64,000 bases of DNA from Fusibacter sp. A1 (lineage in GTDB: Bacteria; Bacillota; Clostridia; Peptostreptococcales; Acidaminobacteraceae). The position numbers and the translations under genes were made by a program. Below, one piece after another: positions 17,405 through 26,870 of the stretch. The stretch spans positions 186,001 through 250,000 of the forward strand of contig NZ_QQWI01000007.1 of NCBI RefSeq assembly GCF_004125825.1. Direction: 5' to 3'. Below the pieces are notes generated by a model. That model did not search any database and was not told the DNA's origin. It saw only the letters and a program-made list of their open reading frames with translations. Within the stretch, counting starts at the first letter, position 1; each line of letters opens with the position of its first letter.

Positions 17405-17923
17405 CTATCTGATTTTTTCGGCAATCATATCAACAAACCCTTGCTGCTCCGCTTCATCGGTAAAAGCCACTTTGGGTAAGATATAGGCACTGACAGAGCT
17501 GTTGTACAAATAGATATGTTCTTTTGCGATTTCTAATGATTTAATCCCTGACCACTTTACCTCGTTCATCTGATTCGGTCCACTAGATGTTATTCCACCT
17601 TCGTTGACAGTTAGTGAATAATCGCCGAACAATCCCATATTATTCTTTTCAAGCAATAACTTCGTCACCCTTTTTATAAGGGACTTGCGAAAATATTTTG
17701 GAAAGTAAAGCATCCAGATGACAGATAATCCTGTATAGATAAAAACAGAAAACATTAGTGGCAGATCCATGATATTGGCGAGTATCGTTCCAAAGATGAT
17801 AAAAGCTATCGGCGGAAGGACTCGTTGAAAGAGTACCGCCCTTCTCATTAAGGGTGAATTTTGGGTATGGTACAGATTGAATGCAATATAATCATCCAGT
17901 CCAAGGGTGTAGTTGATTGTCAT
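17405..17923 (-). CDS. YcxB-like membrane protein
   Basis: 172 residues. Two adjacent membrane segments (about 33-50 and 55-72) follow a short soluble start containing DYIAFNLYH, and a C-terminal beta-rich domain of about 70 residues includes GITSSGPNQMNEVKWSGI and AYILPKVAFTD. This is the layout of the YcxB-like family (PF14317), whose function is unknown. The start has AAGGAG five bases upstream. The gene is isolated, with no operon partner and nothing showing its regulation. Confidence 0.65.
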   Translation of the reverse strand: MTINYTLGLDDYIAFNLYHTQNSPLMRRAVLFQRVLPPIAFIIFGTILANIMDLPLMFSVFIYTGLSVIWMLYFPKYFRKSLIKRVTKLLLEKNNMGLFGDYSLTVNEGGITSSGPNQMNEVKWSGIKSLEIAKEHIYLYNSSVSAYILPKVAFTDEAEQQGFVDMIAEKIR

Positions 17924-18204
17924 AAGCTCTCCTTTTTTGTGCGTTGTCTTTCAAGATATTCACATAAGCCTTCTTTATGTATCATTATAGCTTTTCCATT
18001 TCTATGTGTAAATTGATCGATCCATTTTCCTTGACCTACAAAGCTACGTGACTTGCAGGATCAAATCGCATCCTTGCTTCAGTAATAAATATTCGAGCTG
18101 ATAACCATTAAGGAAATGCTACTGCCCCCCCTAATTGTAAACGAATCATTTCTGTGCTATCCTTATTTGGTTTATTAAAAGACAAATCAACTTGAGGAGG
18201 TTTC

Positions 18205-18822
18205 ATGAATCCTATCATTGAAGTTCTACTATTAAGTCTTTTGCTCGGTATCAAGCATTCAATTGAACCCGATCACGTAATTGCCGTATCCACTATTGTG
18301 ACTAATTCGAAAAAAATCGATAATGCGATGAAGCTAGGTTTATTTTGGGGCCTTGGGCATACCGCGGTCCTATTCGTTATCGGAAGCGCCTTCATCCTTC
18401 TAAAAGGTACGGTTTCAGAATCTATCTCGTCTTCTCTTGAGGTGTTAGTGGGTTTTATGTTGATTTACTTCGGTTTTAAGGCCTTAACAAGTCCCCACGG
18501 CAACCATCGCCACCAGGATCTTAAAAGTGGCTATTTAAGGTCCATCCTCATGGGTGTCATCCATGGCTTATCCGGTAGTGGAGCTTTAATCATATTGACT
18601 ATGTCGACAGTGAAGACTCCTTTAGAAGGCATAAATTTCATTCTGATTTTTGGTTTTGGTACCATCATAGGTATGATGGCTTCAACCACGATGATCTCTC
18701 TACCTTTTGTAGCGACTAGCGGTACTGAGACCATAAACAAGACAATCACTGTCGGAGTCAGTATCATCAGCATCCTCTATGGTGTATATTACACTCTAAC
18801 CCACCTGATTGCAGTACTATAA
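18205..18822 (+). CDS. UreH/NiCoT-like metal permease
   Basis: 205 residues with six hydrophobic segments. GIKHSIEPDHVIAVST near residues 15-30 corresponds to the HAxDADHI motif of nickel/cobalt transporters, and GLFWGLGHTAVL near 45-56 to the second motif. A His-rich loop (SPHGNHRHQ) lies between segments, and GVIHGLSGSGAL follows. This places it with UreH/HupE/RcnA-like permeases that move Ni2+ or Co2+ across the membrane. The ion and direction are inferred. No urease or hydrogenase gene is nearby. The start has GAGGAGG four bases upstream and the gene has its own terminator. Confidence 0.75.
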   Translation: MNPIIEVLLLSLLLGIKHSIEPDHVIAVSTIVTNSKKIDNAMKLGLFWGLGHTAVLFVIGSAFILLKGTVSESISSSLEVLVGFMLIYFGFKALTSPHGNHRHQDLKSGYLRSILMGVIHGLSGSGALIILTMSTVKTPLEGINFILIFGFGTIIGMMASTTMISLPFVATSGTETINKTITVGVSIISILYGVYYTLTHLIAVL

Positions 18823-18872
18823 AAAAAAGCCAGTACGGCATCGTTCCTTAAGAACATGCCGACTGGCTTTTA
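18821..18872 (+). terminator. Terminator of the metal permease gene
   Basis: aaaagccagt-cggcat / atgccg-actggctttt hairpin directly after the stop, with A- and T-rich flanks. It may also end the opposite M4 protease gene. Confidence 0.8.
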
Positions 18873-18918
18873 TTGATTGATCTATTCGTGTATAGTCGAA
18901 AACTATGAATCTAATGGT

Positions 18919-20511
18919 TTACTGAATACCTACCGCATTGAATGCGTCGATAACCGTTGTCACTTCTGCACTTGAACCACCATAAAGGTCAGTAGCCGAT
19001 TGAATGGCAGCCGCTTTTAGGGCGTTGAAGTTTGAAGATGCAGTTAGGTAGTTTGTCATACATCTGTAGAATATATCTGCAGTTTTTTCGATGCTTATGC
19101 CAGTTACTCTCACGTTATAGTGAGTACCGCCTTCTGCCATCAAGTATGCAGCTTTATTGATGATACTGCTGTTGATATGAACGCCACCGTTATCTTGTTT
19201 TCCTGTATATCTAACAGAATAGTGATCAGGATCTCCCATGATTGTTGGGTCAGCCATTGATCTAAGAGCTACAGCACCTAGTCCAGGACCAGAAATATCT
19301 TCGCCAATCAGGTAATCTGGATCGTCATTGTAGTAAAACTCAACTGCAGTTCCCATGATGTCAGAAAGCGCTTCGTTGATTGCGCCTGACTCGTTTTGGT
19401 AAATCAAGTCACAAGTGTATTCAGTAACCGCATGAGTCAACTCATGAGCGACAACATCAAGTGCGCCCGATAGAGGATAGAACACGTTTCCATCGCCGTC
19501 GCCGTATACCATTTGACTTCCGTTCCAGAACGCATTGTTGTAATTACGTGAATAGTGGACCGATGAAATCAATTTTGCATTATTGTTGTCATAACTTCTT
19601 CTGTTAAATACATTTAAGTAAAAATCATAAACGTCAGATGCATTGGCATGAGCGCTCACAGCTGGTGCGTCATAAGCCGCGCCTAAGTAGTTATCATAAT
19701 CCGACCAAAGACTACCAGGAGTTCTTGTTCTATTGGCCGCATCATAAGTGTAGATACCGTTACCTCTTGTTTTGTCATGAAGTAAGAACAAGCTACCTGA
19801 TTGCAAGGCTTTGAAGGATCTTAAAACGCCGTTCACATCGATACCGCTACTGTCTACTGCAATACCAGAAGTCGGTTTAGCAGGCTTAACAGGTTTTGCA
19901 GTATCCAGTTTATTGTATTTATTTACCACAGTACCCTTATCAGCACTTACATAGTAGAACCATCTTCCAGCTTCAGGTTCCATGTAGCTAAGTTCGATCT
20001 CGTACGCAAGCGTCGCGCCGTTATCGTCAACGATATATACAAGTTTCGCAGAAGGTTTATCTTCAAATACAGGTGTAACCGTTAAATCGCCAATTGCGAT
20101 ATCTACCGCTTTATTAGCGTTGATTTTTTTACCGGCTCTTACGTTTTTCTCTTTAAGTAATTGACCGGCTAAAGATGTCATGATTCCGTTTTCGTCGATG
20201 TTCGCAACTTGTTCAAAACCAACTACAGGAACACCGTCAATTGTTTGTTGAAGTCTGACGATTGTGTTTCCGTTTTGCTTTTCAACATGCTTCACCCTAA
20301 AACCATGATTTTCCTTAAGTTTAAACGAAGACTTATGCTCGTTTAAATACTTTTGAACAATAACTGCGCCCTCATCATCTGATGCGTCAGTCAGTTCTCC
20401 ATTAATCAGTACAGGAATTGCTTGATTTCCATTCGAAGATGATCCTGCGAATGAAAAACTTGATACCACAAGGCATACGATTAGAATAAAAAGATAAATT
20501 CGTTTTTTCAT
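18919..20511 (-). CDS. Thermolysin-family (M4) secreted metalloprotease, paralogue A
   Basis: 530 residues. A signal peptide (1-22, cut near SFA) leads into an FTP/PepSY propeptide (about 30-200) and the M4 peptidase. Zinc and catalytic residues are in HELTH (356-360), E380 in GAINEALSD, and the active-site His at 445 in [10 protein letters not shown]. It is exported and self-processed, and hydrolyses extracellular protein as a nutrient source. It is nearly the same as the protease encoded at 26871-28454: the catalytic domains differ at only a handful of residues, with most change in the signal peptide, propeptide and the PAKP-containing linker. Upstream, TGTAC/GTACA half-sites occur within 90 bases of the start. 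AGGGGGAAC precedes the ATG. Confidence 0.92.
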   Translation of the reverse strand: MKKRIYLFILIVCLVVSSFSFAGSSSNGNQAIPVLINGELTDASDDEGAVIVQKYLNEHKSSFKLKENHGFRVKHVEKQNGNTIVRLQQTIDGVPVVGFEQVANIDENGIMTSLAGQLLKEKNVRAGKKINANKAVDIAIGDLTVTPVFEDKPSAKLVYIVDDNGATLAYEIELSYMEPEAGRWFYYVSADKGTVVNKYNKLDTAKPVKPAKPTSGIAVDSSGIDVNGVLRSFKALQSGSLFLLHDKTRGNGIYTYDAANRTRTPGSLWSDYDNYLGAAYDAPAVSAHANASDVYDFYLNVFNRRSYDNNNAKLISSVHYSRNYNNAFWNGSQMVYGDGDGNVFYPLSGALDVVAHELTHAVTEYTCDLIYQNESGAINEALSDIMGTAVEFYYNDDPDYLIGEDISGPGLGAVALRSMADPTIMGDPDHYSVRYTGKQDNGGVHINSSIINKAAYLMAEGGTHYNVRVTGISIEKTADIFYRCMTNYLTASSNFNALKAAAIQSATDLYGGSSAEVTTVIDAFNAVGIQ

Positions 20512-20739
20512 TACTGTTCCCCCTAAGTGTTTACTTCTCGTCTGTTAGCTCAATCTCACTCATTGTACGACTATACACTTTCATCAATGGTGTACTTCAC
20601 CCATAACTTCATATTTTTTATAATCTATCAATGAATCTTATGGGCAAGTTAATTATATAGATTTGAATCACGAAAGTAAATGTTTTTTGAATTTTCAGAT
20701 AAAGAAATCGTTGTCTTTTGTACGACCTTTAACTACAAA

Positions 20740-20768
20740 TAAAAAAGCACCTCGAATACGAGGTGCTA
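20740..20768 (-). terminator. Terminator after the RlmA-type gene
   Basis: agcacctcg / cgaggtgct stem with an AATA loop; six Ts follow on the minus strand. Confidence 0.85.
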
Positions 20769-20784
20769 CAGTTGCTCAGCGTAC

Positions 20785-21630
20785 TTAACAGTTCTTTTTA
20801 AAGACCAATATCTTCATCGCAACTGTTACGTCTAATGACTCATATTCAGCTAGTCGCGCTTGTGTTACTTTGGATGTCTTCCAGTAGTGAGGCGTCATCA
20901 ACAGGAGTTCTTGAATGCCTTCTTGATCAAGACTTATTTGATAGTTGATGTTTTCTTCTTTGTCTAATTTTAGCTTCTCGCCTTCAATCTCATAACTCGG
21001 CTTTTCCTTATCATCGATTTGGGCATAGATGATTTCTCTAAGTTCAATCAAATGGTCTGGATTTGGAAGCAATCTCACAAAATAGCCCTGATCCTTCAAG
21101 ACTCTTTCGCATTCTTCCATTTTTATCGGACTGAATACCGACAATAGAATATTCAGTGATTCGTTCTCAAATGGTATGAAGAAATTGTTGCCGACAAGCC
21201 AAGTCGCTGCATGGTTCTTTTTGCTTGCGATCTTAACAGCATGTTTTGAAATATCCATTCCATAATACTCACCAGTAATATTTTTCGTCTCAAAATGCCT
21301 GATAAGTTTGTCAAGATAATAACCTTCACCACAGCCAATATCCAAAATAGAGGTCACCCCATTTGCATTAGGCTCTACCACACATTCTTCAATCACTTCA
21401 TTGGTTTTTTCTGCTACTTCAAAGTACAAGTCCTTGGACAAAAATGAGTTTCTCGCCTTGATCATTTCAATGCCATCACCAGGTTCCTTACTACCCTTCT
21501 GATTACTCATCAGCAAATTGACATACCCTTGCTTAGCAATATCAAACCTATGTCCATTCGAACATTCATATCGCTTTTCAGCACTGTTCTCAATAAGCTT
21601 ACCCAAACAACTAGGACACCACATACCCAT
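20785..21630 (-). CDS. RlmA-type 23S rRNA (guanine-N1) methyltransferase
   Basis: 281 residues. An N-terminal zinc finger is built from CPSC and CSNGH, followed by the family signature FDIAKQGYVNLL. A Rossmann SAM-binding domain follows with DIGCGEGYY. This is the RlmA(I)/RlmA(II) family that methylates G745 or G748 in helix 35 of 23S rRNA. TlrB, in the second group, gives tylosin resistance; which group this belongs to cannot be told by eye. ATG at 21630 is chosen because GGAAGTGATC, close to the full anti-Shine-Dalgarno complement, lies seven bases upstream; an in-frame ATG is also found at 21648. It is a single gene between a protease and the malate module. Confidence 0.85.
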   Translation of the reverse strand: MGMWCPSCLGKLIENSAEKRYECSNGHRFDIAKQGYVNLLMSNQKGSKEPGDGIEMIKARNSFLSKDLYFEVAEKTNEVIEECVVEPNANGVTSILDIGCGEGYYLDKLIRHFETKNITGEYYGMDISKHAVKIASKKNHAATWLVGNNFFIPFENESLNILLSVFSPIKMEECERVLKDQGYFVRLLPNPDHLIELREIIYAQIDDKEKPSYEIEGEKLKLDKEENINYQISLDQEGIQELLLMTPHYWKTSKVTQARLAEYESLDVTVAMKILVFKKNC

Positions 21631-21741
21631 TCGATCACTTCCCATCATCCATCATCTATCATTTATCATCTTTTATTATCGTCTAACGGCATACACCTAT
21701 CATACCTACTATTTGTATCACAAATCGAGTCGAATTCCAAT

Positions 21742-21773
21742 AAAAACAGCTATCTGTCCGAAGGCAGATAGCC
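21742..21773 (-). terminator. Terminator of the 2HCT symporter gene
   Basis: gctatctg / cagatagc stem; TGTTTTTA follows on the minus strand, about ten bases after the stop. Confidence 0.75.
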
Positions 21774-21784
21774 GAAAAATCAGG

Positions 21785-23110
21785 TTAAAAGATCATATTT
21801 AAAACAGCAGTAGCAAGGAGCAACATGAATGCCCCGCCGATTCTAGACGAAATCTGTGCAAACGGCATCAGTTCCATTCTGTTGGCAGACGACAAAACTG
21901 CGACATCACCTGTTCCACCCATATTGGCCATACAAAGACCACCGGTTATCGCTGCTTCTATCGGATAGAATCCAGTAAATTTCCCCACGATTCCAGATCC
22001 GATAACCGACCCTAAGACCGTAAAGAAAACGAGTACGATGTAGGTGAATGAAAATGCATTGATCACCGCATTCAAGTCTGTATAGGCGACACCTATGCCT
22101 ACAAGCAGTGCTGGAGTAAAGTTTGCCATGACAAATTTAAACCACTGCGCTGCACTTTCCTCATACTGTTTAGGCATAAGTCCAAACATCTTTACAAGTG
22201 CAACCGCTATAATCATAAGGGCATAAGAATGGATTGGAATAAACTTTGCCAGAATGTTTCCAAGTACAAAGAATGTAGTAGCGAGCAATAAGCCGGTTCC
22301 CATAGACTTATACGTAATGGCGCTTTCAACTTGCTTACCTTCTGTGACCGCTACTTGATTGATCATCAGTTTACCCTCGCCGCTTAGGCTAGGCATCTTT
22401 TTGCCCAATCGATTCAAAAGTCCTGCGATCACAATCGCCATGGCATTACCAAGCGCAAGCGCAGGAACCATTTTGGATAGCATCTCGGCAGGATCAACAG
22501 AAAGCGCGTCTCCAAATATCTGAGACAAAGGTACCGCACCGGCGCCCATGCCGCCACCCATAATCGGTAAGGCAACATATAAGATCGCTTCTTTTCCGCC
22601 ATATCCCATTAAGGATCCTACCAGTCCAGCAAGTCCGAGTGCCGCAACGACACCACCTAAAATTACTGGGAAGTACCTAACCGCAGCGCGGATCAATAAT
22701 TTTTTATCCATTCCAAGGATACTGCCTGTAATCAGCGCAGCAATGTAAAAGCTTAAAAATCCTTCGCCTTTAATAAAATTCGACATGATGTCACTTGATG
22801 CTTCAGGCAATAATCCATAAGTTACAAGTGCTGCCGAACCGAAGATGACTACAATCGGTCCACCACCCAAATAGTCCTTAACAATCGGCAAACGATTTCC
22901 GACCTCGTTCAAAATAGCCCCGATAATCATCATTAGCGGAAAAGCACCGATCATTCCTTTAGGTAGCACTCCCATGAATGTGGCACTCAATACCACAAGT
23001 GAAACGACGATGAACAGTGGTAACGAAATACCCATAATCTTAAACTGGGTTTTTCCTAATTGCTGGTCATCTAACAAAACTTCTCGAACTGCTGCTCCAT
23101 TAACGCTCAT
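21785..23110 (-). CDS. 2-hydroxycarboxylate transporter (CitS/MaeN/CimH family)
   Basis: 441 residues from the ATG with AAGGGGG six bases upstream. It has about eleven membrane segments and the two family reentrant-loop signatures: GGGMGAGAVPLSQIF near residues 190-204 and the C-terminal GGLCMANMGGTGDVAVLS. The family carries citrate or malate in symport with Na+ or in exchange for lactate. It lies 26 bases downstream of a malic enzyme gene on the same strand, so malate is the likely substrate. The upstream CitA/CitB-type two-component genes probably induce it, as MalK/MalR do for maeN in Bacillus subtilis. Confidence 0.88.
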   Translation of the reverse strand: MSVNGAAVREVLLDDQQLGKTQFKIMGISLPLFIVVSLVVLSATFMGVLPKGMIGAFPLMMIIGAILNEVGNRLPIVKDYLGGGPIVVIFGSAALVTYGLLPEASSDIMSNFIKGEGFLSFYIAALITGSILGMDKKLLIRAAVRYFPVILGGVVAALGLAGLVGSLMGYGGKEAILYVALPIMGGGMGAGAVPLSQIFGDALSVDPAEMLSKMVPALALGNAMAIVIAGLLNRLGKKMPSLSGEGKLMINQVAVTEGKQVESAITYKSMGTGLLLATTFFVLGNILAKFIPIHSYALMIIAVALVKMFGLMPKQYEESAAQWFKFVMANFTPALLVGIGVAYTDLNAVINAFSFTYIVLVFFTVLGSVIGSGIVGKFTGFYPIEAAITGGLCMANMGGTGDVAVLSSANRMELMPFAQISSRIGGAFMLLLATAVLNMIF

Positions 23111-23136
23111 TGTTATCCCCCTTAGTTTCACATCAA

Positions 23137-24309
23137 CTAAATTCTTGCGACTCCCGTTTCTCGTGCAGCTTTTGCTACTGCCTTCGATACCCGTTCAACA
23201 ACTCTTGGATCCAGTGGATTTGGTATGATATATTCTGACGACAACTCCACCTCTGAGATGATATCTGCTATTGCTAACGCTGCTGCTATTTTCATTTCTT
23301 CGTTGATATCGCTTGCGCGAACATCTAGGGCACCTCTGAATATTCCAGGAAAAGCCAAGACATTGTTCACCTGATTTGCAAAATCGGATCTGCCGGAACC
23401 AACGACTACAGCACCTGCCTCTTTTGCAAGATCTGGCATGATTTCTGGTATAGGATTCGCCATTGCGAATACAACAGCACCGCTATTCATGCTAGTGATC
23501 ATTTCCTTGGTCACAACATCAGGAGCAGATACGCCTATGAATACATCAGCACCCGACAAGGCCAAAGCCAAGTCACCCTTTACATTGTGTATGTTGGTCA
23601 TCTCAGCCAAGCTTGTTCTTAATACGTCGTGGGTTTCATCACCCCTATGTAGAATACCTTCTTTACCGCACACAAGAATATCCTTAGCACCCATATTGAG
23701 TACCATTTTTGTGATAGCCGATCCGGCAGCGCCAGGTCCGTTTATCACCACTCGGACATCCTTCCATTCCTTTTTTACCACTTTAAGCGCATTGACAAGA
23801 CCCGCAACCACTACGATCGCTGTACCGTGCTGGTCGTCATGGAATACTGGAATATCAAGTTCTTTCTTTAACCGTTCTTCAATTTCAATACATCGCGGAG
23901 CCGAGATATCCTCAAGATTGATTCCACCGAATGTCGGCGCGATTTTCTTTACAAGATCGACAATCTCATCTACATCTTTCGTCTCAATGCACATGGGGAA
24001 CGCGTCTACATCTGCAAACTTCTTAAACAGTACCGCCTTGCCTTCCATTACAGGCAGCGCGGCTTCTGGTCCAATATCACCAAGACCGAGTACCGCTGTA
24101 CCATCCGATACAATCGCCACCAGATTCCCTTTTGAGGTGTACTTATATACCTCGTCTTTTTTTTCAGCAATTTTCCTGCATGGTTCTGCCACACCAGGTG
24201 TATAAGCGATACTTAAATCATCCTTATCATTTAGCTCTACTTTTGAACTAATTGATATTTTCCCCCTTTTTTCTTCATGAAGTTCCAATGCCAGCTTCGA
24301 ATAATCCAT
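23137..24309 (-). CDS. NAD(P)-dependent malic enzyme
   Basis: 390 residues, the short bacterial form. It oxidatively decarboxylates malate to pyruvate in the cytosol. Visible are SIAYTPGVAEPCR (catalytic Tyr region), the KGNLVAIVSDGTAVLGLGDIG signature split by its catalytic Lys context, EDISAPRCIEIE (metal-binding Glu-Asp), FHDDQHGTAIV, and the Rossmann loop INGPGAAGSAI. It is followed by the 2HCT carrier in the same operon, giving uptake plus first catabolic step for malate. A near-consensus CcpA cre site lies between AAGGAG and the upstream gap, which suggests carbon catabolite control. Confidence 0.93.
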   Translation of the reverse strand: MDYSKLALELHEEKRGKISISSKVELNDKDDLSIAYTPGVAEPCRKIAEKKDEVYKYTSKGNLVAIVSDGTAVLGLGDIGPEAALPVMEGKAVLFKKFADVDAFPMCIETKDVDEIVDLVKKIAPTFGGINLEDISAPRCIEIEERLKKELDIPVFHDDQHGTAIVVVAGLVNALKVVKKEWKDVRVVINGPGAAGSAITKMVLNMGAKDILVCGKEGILHRGDETHDVLRTSLAEMTNIHNVKGDLALALSGADVFIGVSAPDVVTKEMITSMNSGAVVFAMANPIPEIMPDLAKEAGAVVVGSGRSDFANQVNNVLAFPGIFRGALDVRASDINEEMKIAAALAIADIISEVELSSEYIIPNPLDPRVVERVSKAVAKAARETGVARI

Positions 24310-24321
24310 TACACACTCCTT

Positions 24322-24335
24322 CTAAAGCGTTTACA
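24322..24335 (-). promoter_or_regulatory. Candidate cre (CcpA) site upstream of malic enzyme
   Basis: On the minus strand TGTAAACGCTTTAG matches the cre consensus TGWAARCGYTWWCW at 13 of 14 positions, 12 bases before the start codon. Confidence 0.4.
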
Positions 24336-24411
24336 AATTGCCCCTACCACCGTCAGTATAGCTAAGCAAAAAGCTCATGTCCGTTTATGCAAATTTACAA
24401 ACTCTTTTTAA

Positions 24412-24444
24412 AATAAAAAAAACTCTGACATAGAAATGTCAAAG
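24412..24444 (-). terminator. Terminator of the CitA/CitB-type pair
   Basis: Minus-strand stem ctttgacat / atgtcagag with a TTCT loop and a run of eight Ts, just after the response-regulator stop. Confidence 0.85.
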
Positions 24445-24451
24445 CCTCATC

Positions 24452-25126
24452 TTATTTTCTATACTTGTATTTAAAAGAAGGTCTTCCTCTGGTTCCATAA
24501 TTCATTTCAATCTCAACTTCATCCACCGACGCCATATACTCAAGGTAGCGCCTGACCGTCACATTCGACATCGCAAGCTCTTCTGAAATGGTTTCGATAT
24601 CCACAAACCTATCTGTGTATCTTTCTACAGATTTTCTAATTCTATCTAGTGTTTTTTGGTGTAGCCCTTTCGGTAATGCGTATACAACCTGTTTCTCATC
24701 TCGTAATAACATTTTGTCGATTAAGCTCTGTTCTACCACCTCATTAGATTTTAAGGTATCCACCCTGCTTTTATATTGTATAAGAGACCGTTTCAAACGC
24801 TCAAATTCAAATGGTTTAACAAGATAATCAAAGACACCGAACTTCAGTGCTTGTTGCACCTGTTCCACATCCTTTGAAGCAGTCACAAGTATCAGATCCG
24901 ACTGAATGGATTCACGACGCATTTCATCAATAAGTTTCAAACCGTCCATCTTTGGCATGTAGATATCGAGTACAACAAGGTCGATATTACTAGTCTTAAG
25001 CATTTCAAGCGCTGTTACCCCGTCGTTTGCAACTCCAACTACTTCAAATCCATTCAAGTTCTCCACAAAATTCATATGGATCTTTGCCAACATCGGATCG
25101 TCTTCAACTACAAGCACCCTAATCAT
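24452..25126 (-). CDS. CitB/DcuR/MalR-type response regulator
   Basis: 224 residues. The receiver domain (1-120) has the acidic pair EDD at 8-10, the phospho-acceptor Asp in LVVLDIYMPK near residue 54, TAS near 82 and the Lys in VKPFEF near 104. The C-terminal DNA-binding part has a winged-helix pattern (ETISEELAMSNVTVRRYLEYM) typical of the CitB group. The ribosome site GAGGAG is within the end of the kinase gene, and the ATG directly follows its stop codon. Likely target promoters are malic enzyme-2HCT just downstream. Confidence 0.88.
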   Translation of the reverse strand: MIRVLVVEDDPMLAKIHMNFVENLNGFEVVGVANDGVTALEMLKTSNIDLVVLDIYMPKMDGLKLIDEMRRESIQSDLILVTASKDVEQVQQALKFGVFDYLVKPFEFERLKRSLIQYKSRVDTLKSNEVVEQSLIDKMLLRDEKQVVYALPKGLHQKTLDRIRKSVERYTDRFVDIETISEELAMSNVTVRRYLEYMASVDEVEIEMNYGTRGRPSFKYKYRK

Positions 25127-26731
25127 TTAAATCTCCTCTACTGGAAAAGTCACCGTAAATGTACTGCCTTCACCAACCTCAGAATCCACTTCGATTTTAC
25201 CGCCCAATCGAATCACATTCGCGTTAACGATATCAAGGCCAATACCGTTACTACCAGGTTTTGTCGAGTATCCACGCCTGAATATTCGGCTAATCTGACT
25301 AGCTTCTATACCAACTCCATTGTCAGTGACCTGGATAATGATCTCAGGTCCAAGATCATTTAAATACACATCTACCATTCCATTAGACTGATTCGAACGC
25401 TTAATCGCTTCAATGGCGTTTTCAATCAAGTTGCCGATGATAATAATGACAACCTGAGAACCAAGTCTGTCATCTACTTGCTTAAAGGAACTGTCCTCTG
25501 ACAAATAAAGCTTCACACTCTCTTCTTTCGCTCTATTGAGCTTGCCTAAAAGCAATGCGCTGATCATCGGGTTTCCAATCTTCTCTACAACCATCTCATG
25601 AATCATATCATGTGATTCTTTAAGGTCTATGATATAAGCCTTTGTGCTGCTATCATCCCCCATTTCCAAAAGACCCATAATGACATGAAGTTTATTCATG
25701 AACTCATGCGTGTTTGCGCGCAGCGCTTCAATGATTTGCTTAACACCGGTTATCTCCTCTGCCATGGCGACGACTTCTGTCCTATCCCTGAATGTACCGA
25801 TTGCACCGACTATCCTGTTCCCTTCTAAAACCGGAACGCGATTAGTCATGACATGGGCGCCATTAATCTTTTGTCCTCTATCGTATTCTGCGACTCCTGT
25901 TTCAAGCACCCTAAGCAGTTTGGACGTTGGAAAAAGTAAGTTGATATGTTTGCCGACAACGTCGGTATCCTTAATTCCCAGTATTTTTATCGCAGAATCA
26001 TTCATCATCGTAATAAGCCCCTTATCATCGATAGCAAGAATTCCTTCATGCAGCGATTTCAACATCGCATTTTTTTCTCTATACAACTGCACGATTTCAT
26101 GGGGTTCAAGTCCCAATAGATTATCCTTTATGATAATCGCAATGACTATAGCACCCATACTCCCAAAAACTATGCCAATAAGCGTATAAATGATTATATT
26201 TAGCTCCACATTACGTCTGGCGAGTAAAACATCGTCAAACAGATGTGCTGCCATAACAAAACCGACCTGCTCATTTTGATAGTAGACAGGGGCAAATGCT
26301 CTCACAGAACGTCCTAACGTTCCAGTAGCAACCGATGTGTACTTTGCACCTTCACTGATTACTTTTAGCTCATCTCCACCCACAAATCGCTCACCAAGCC
26401 GATCGCTATTGGGATGTCCAAATCTAATGCCTTCCATATCCGCTATGGTGATGATTTCTACATCAATCAAACTCTCAAGTTGATGTTCAACGTATTGTTG
26501 AATTGCTTGCTCGTTTTTCTCATACAGGTTCTTTTGAATAAGAGGTGTATCCGCTATGATTCCAGCTACATTATAAAGGTCTGATTCAATTTTTTCTTCT
26601 AGTCTGACAAATTCAAACCGACTAACAAAATAACTACTGATTCCAGTTGAAAAAACGATTAGGAACATGATCAGAATCGTTAATTTCAGCTGTAGCTTTA
26701 TCGGATTTAATCGCCTAAATTTCAAATTCAT
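25127..26731 (-). CDS. CitA/DcuS/MalK-type sensor histidine kinase
   Basis: 534 residues. The first membrane segment (about 15-35) and a second near residue 175-195 enclose an extracellular PDC/Cache sensor domain whose LGERFVGGDE and SVATGTLGRSVRAFAPVY segments match the citrate/dicarboxylate sensors. A cytoplasmic PAS (about 215-320), a short SPOB-type dimerisation helix with the phospho-accepting His in RANTHEFMNKLHVIMGLLEMG, and an ATPase with NLIENAIEAI, DNGVGI and GSNGIGLDIV follow. ATG at 26731 has GGGGAG just upstream. It probably senses malate or a related C4/C6 acid and phosphorylates the adjacent regulator. Confidence 0.9.
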   Translation of the reverse strand: MNLKFRRLNPIKLQLKLTILIMFLIVFSTGISSYFVSRFEFVRLEEKIESDLYNVAGIIADTPLIQKNLYEKNEQAIQQYVEHQLESLIDVEIITIADMEGIRFGHPNSDRLGERFVGGDELKVISEGAKYTSVATGTLGRSVRAFAPVYYQNEQVGFVMAAHLFDDVLLARRNVELNIIIYTLIGIVFGSMGAIVIAIIIKDNLLGLEPHEIVQLYREKNAMLKSLHEGILAIDDKGLITMMNDSAIKILGIKDTDVVGKHINLLFPTSKLLRVLETGVAEYDRGQKINGAHVMTNRVPVLEGNRIVGAIGTFRDRTEVVAMAEEITGVKQIIEALRANTHEFMNKLHVIMGLLEMGDDSSTKAYIIDLKESHDMIHEMVVEKIGNPMISALLLGKLNRAKEESVKLYLSEDSSFKQVDDRLGSQVVIIIIGNLIENAIEAIKRSNQSNGMVDVYLNDLGPEIIIQVTDNGVGIEASQISRIFRRGYSTKPGSNGIGLDIVNANVIRLGGKIEVDSEVGEGSTFTVTFPVEEI

Positions 26732-26808
26732 CACTCTCCCCAATTCGCAATTACACCTATTATACCATCAACAAAATTAAAAATGTCATCTCTTTGGATT
26801 CTACATAA

Positions 26809-26840
26809 TAAAAACCTGCTTCAAAATGAAGCAGGTTTTG
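26809..26840 (-). terminator. Terminator of protease paralogue B
   Basis: aaaacctgcttca / tgaagcaggtttt stem with a short loop, about 30 bases after the stop. Confidence 0.85.
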
Positions 26841-26870
26841 TAAAGTCATTAAGGGTAGACTTAATTCATC

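Noticed and set aside
23438..24205. 255-codon plus-strand ORF
   Set aside because: Antisense shadow of the malic enzyme gene; composition reflects codon constraint of the real gene.
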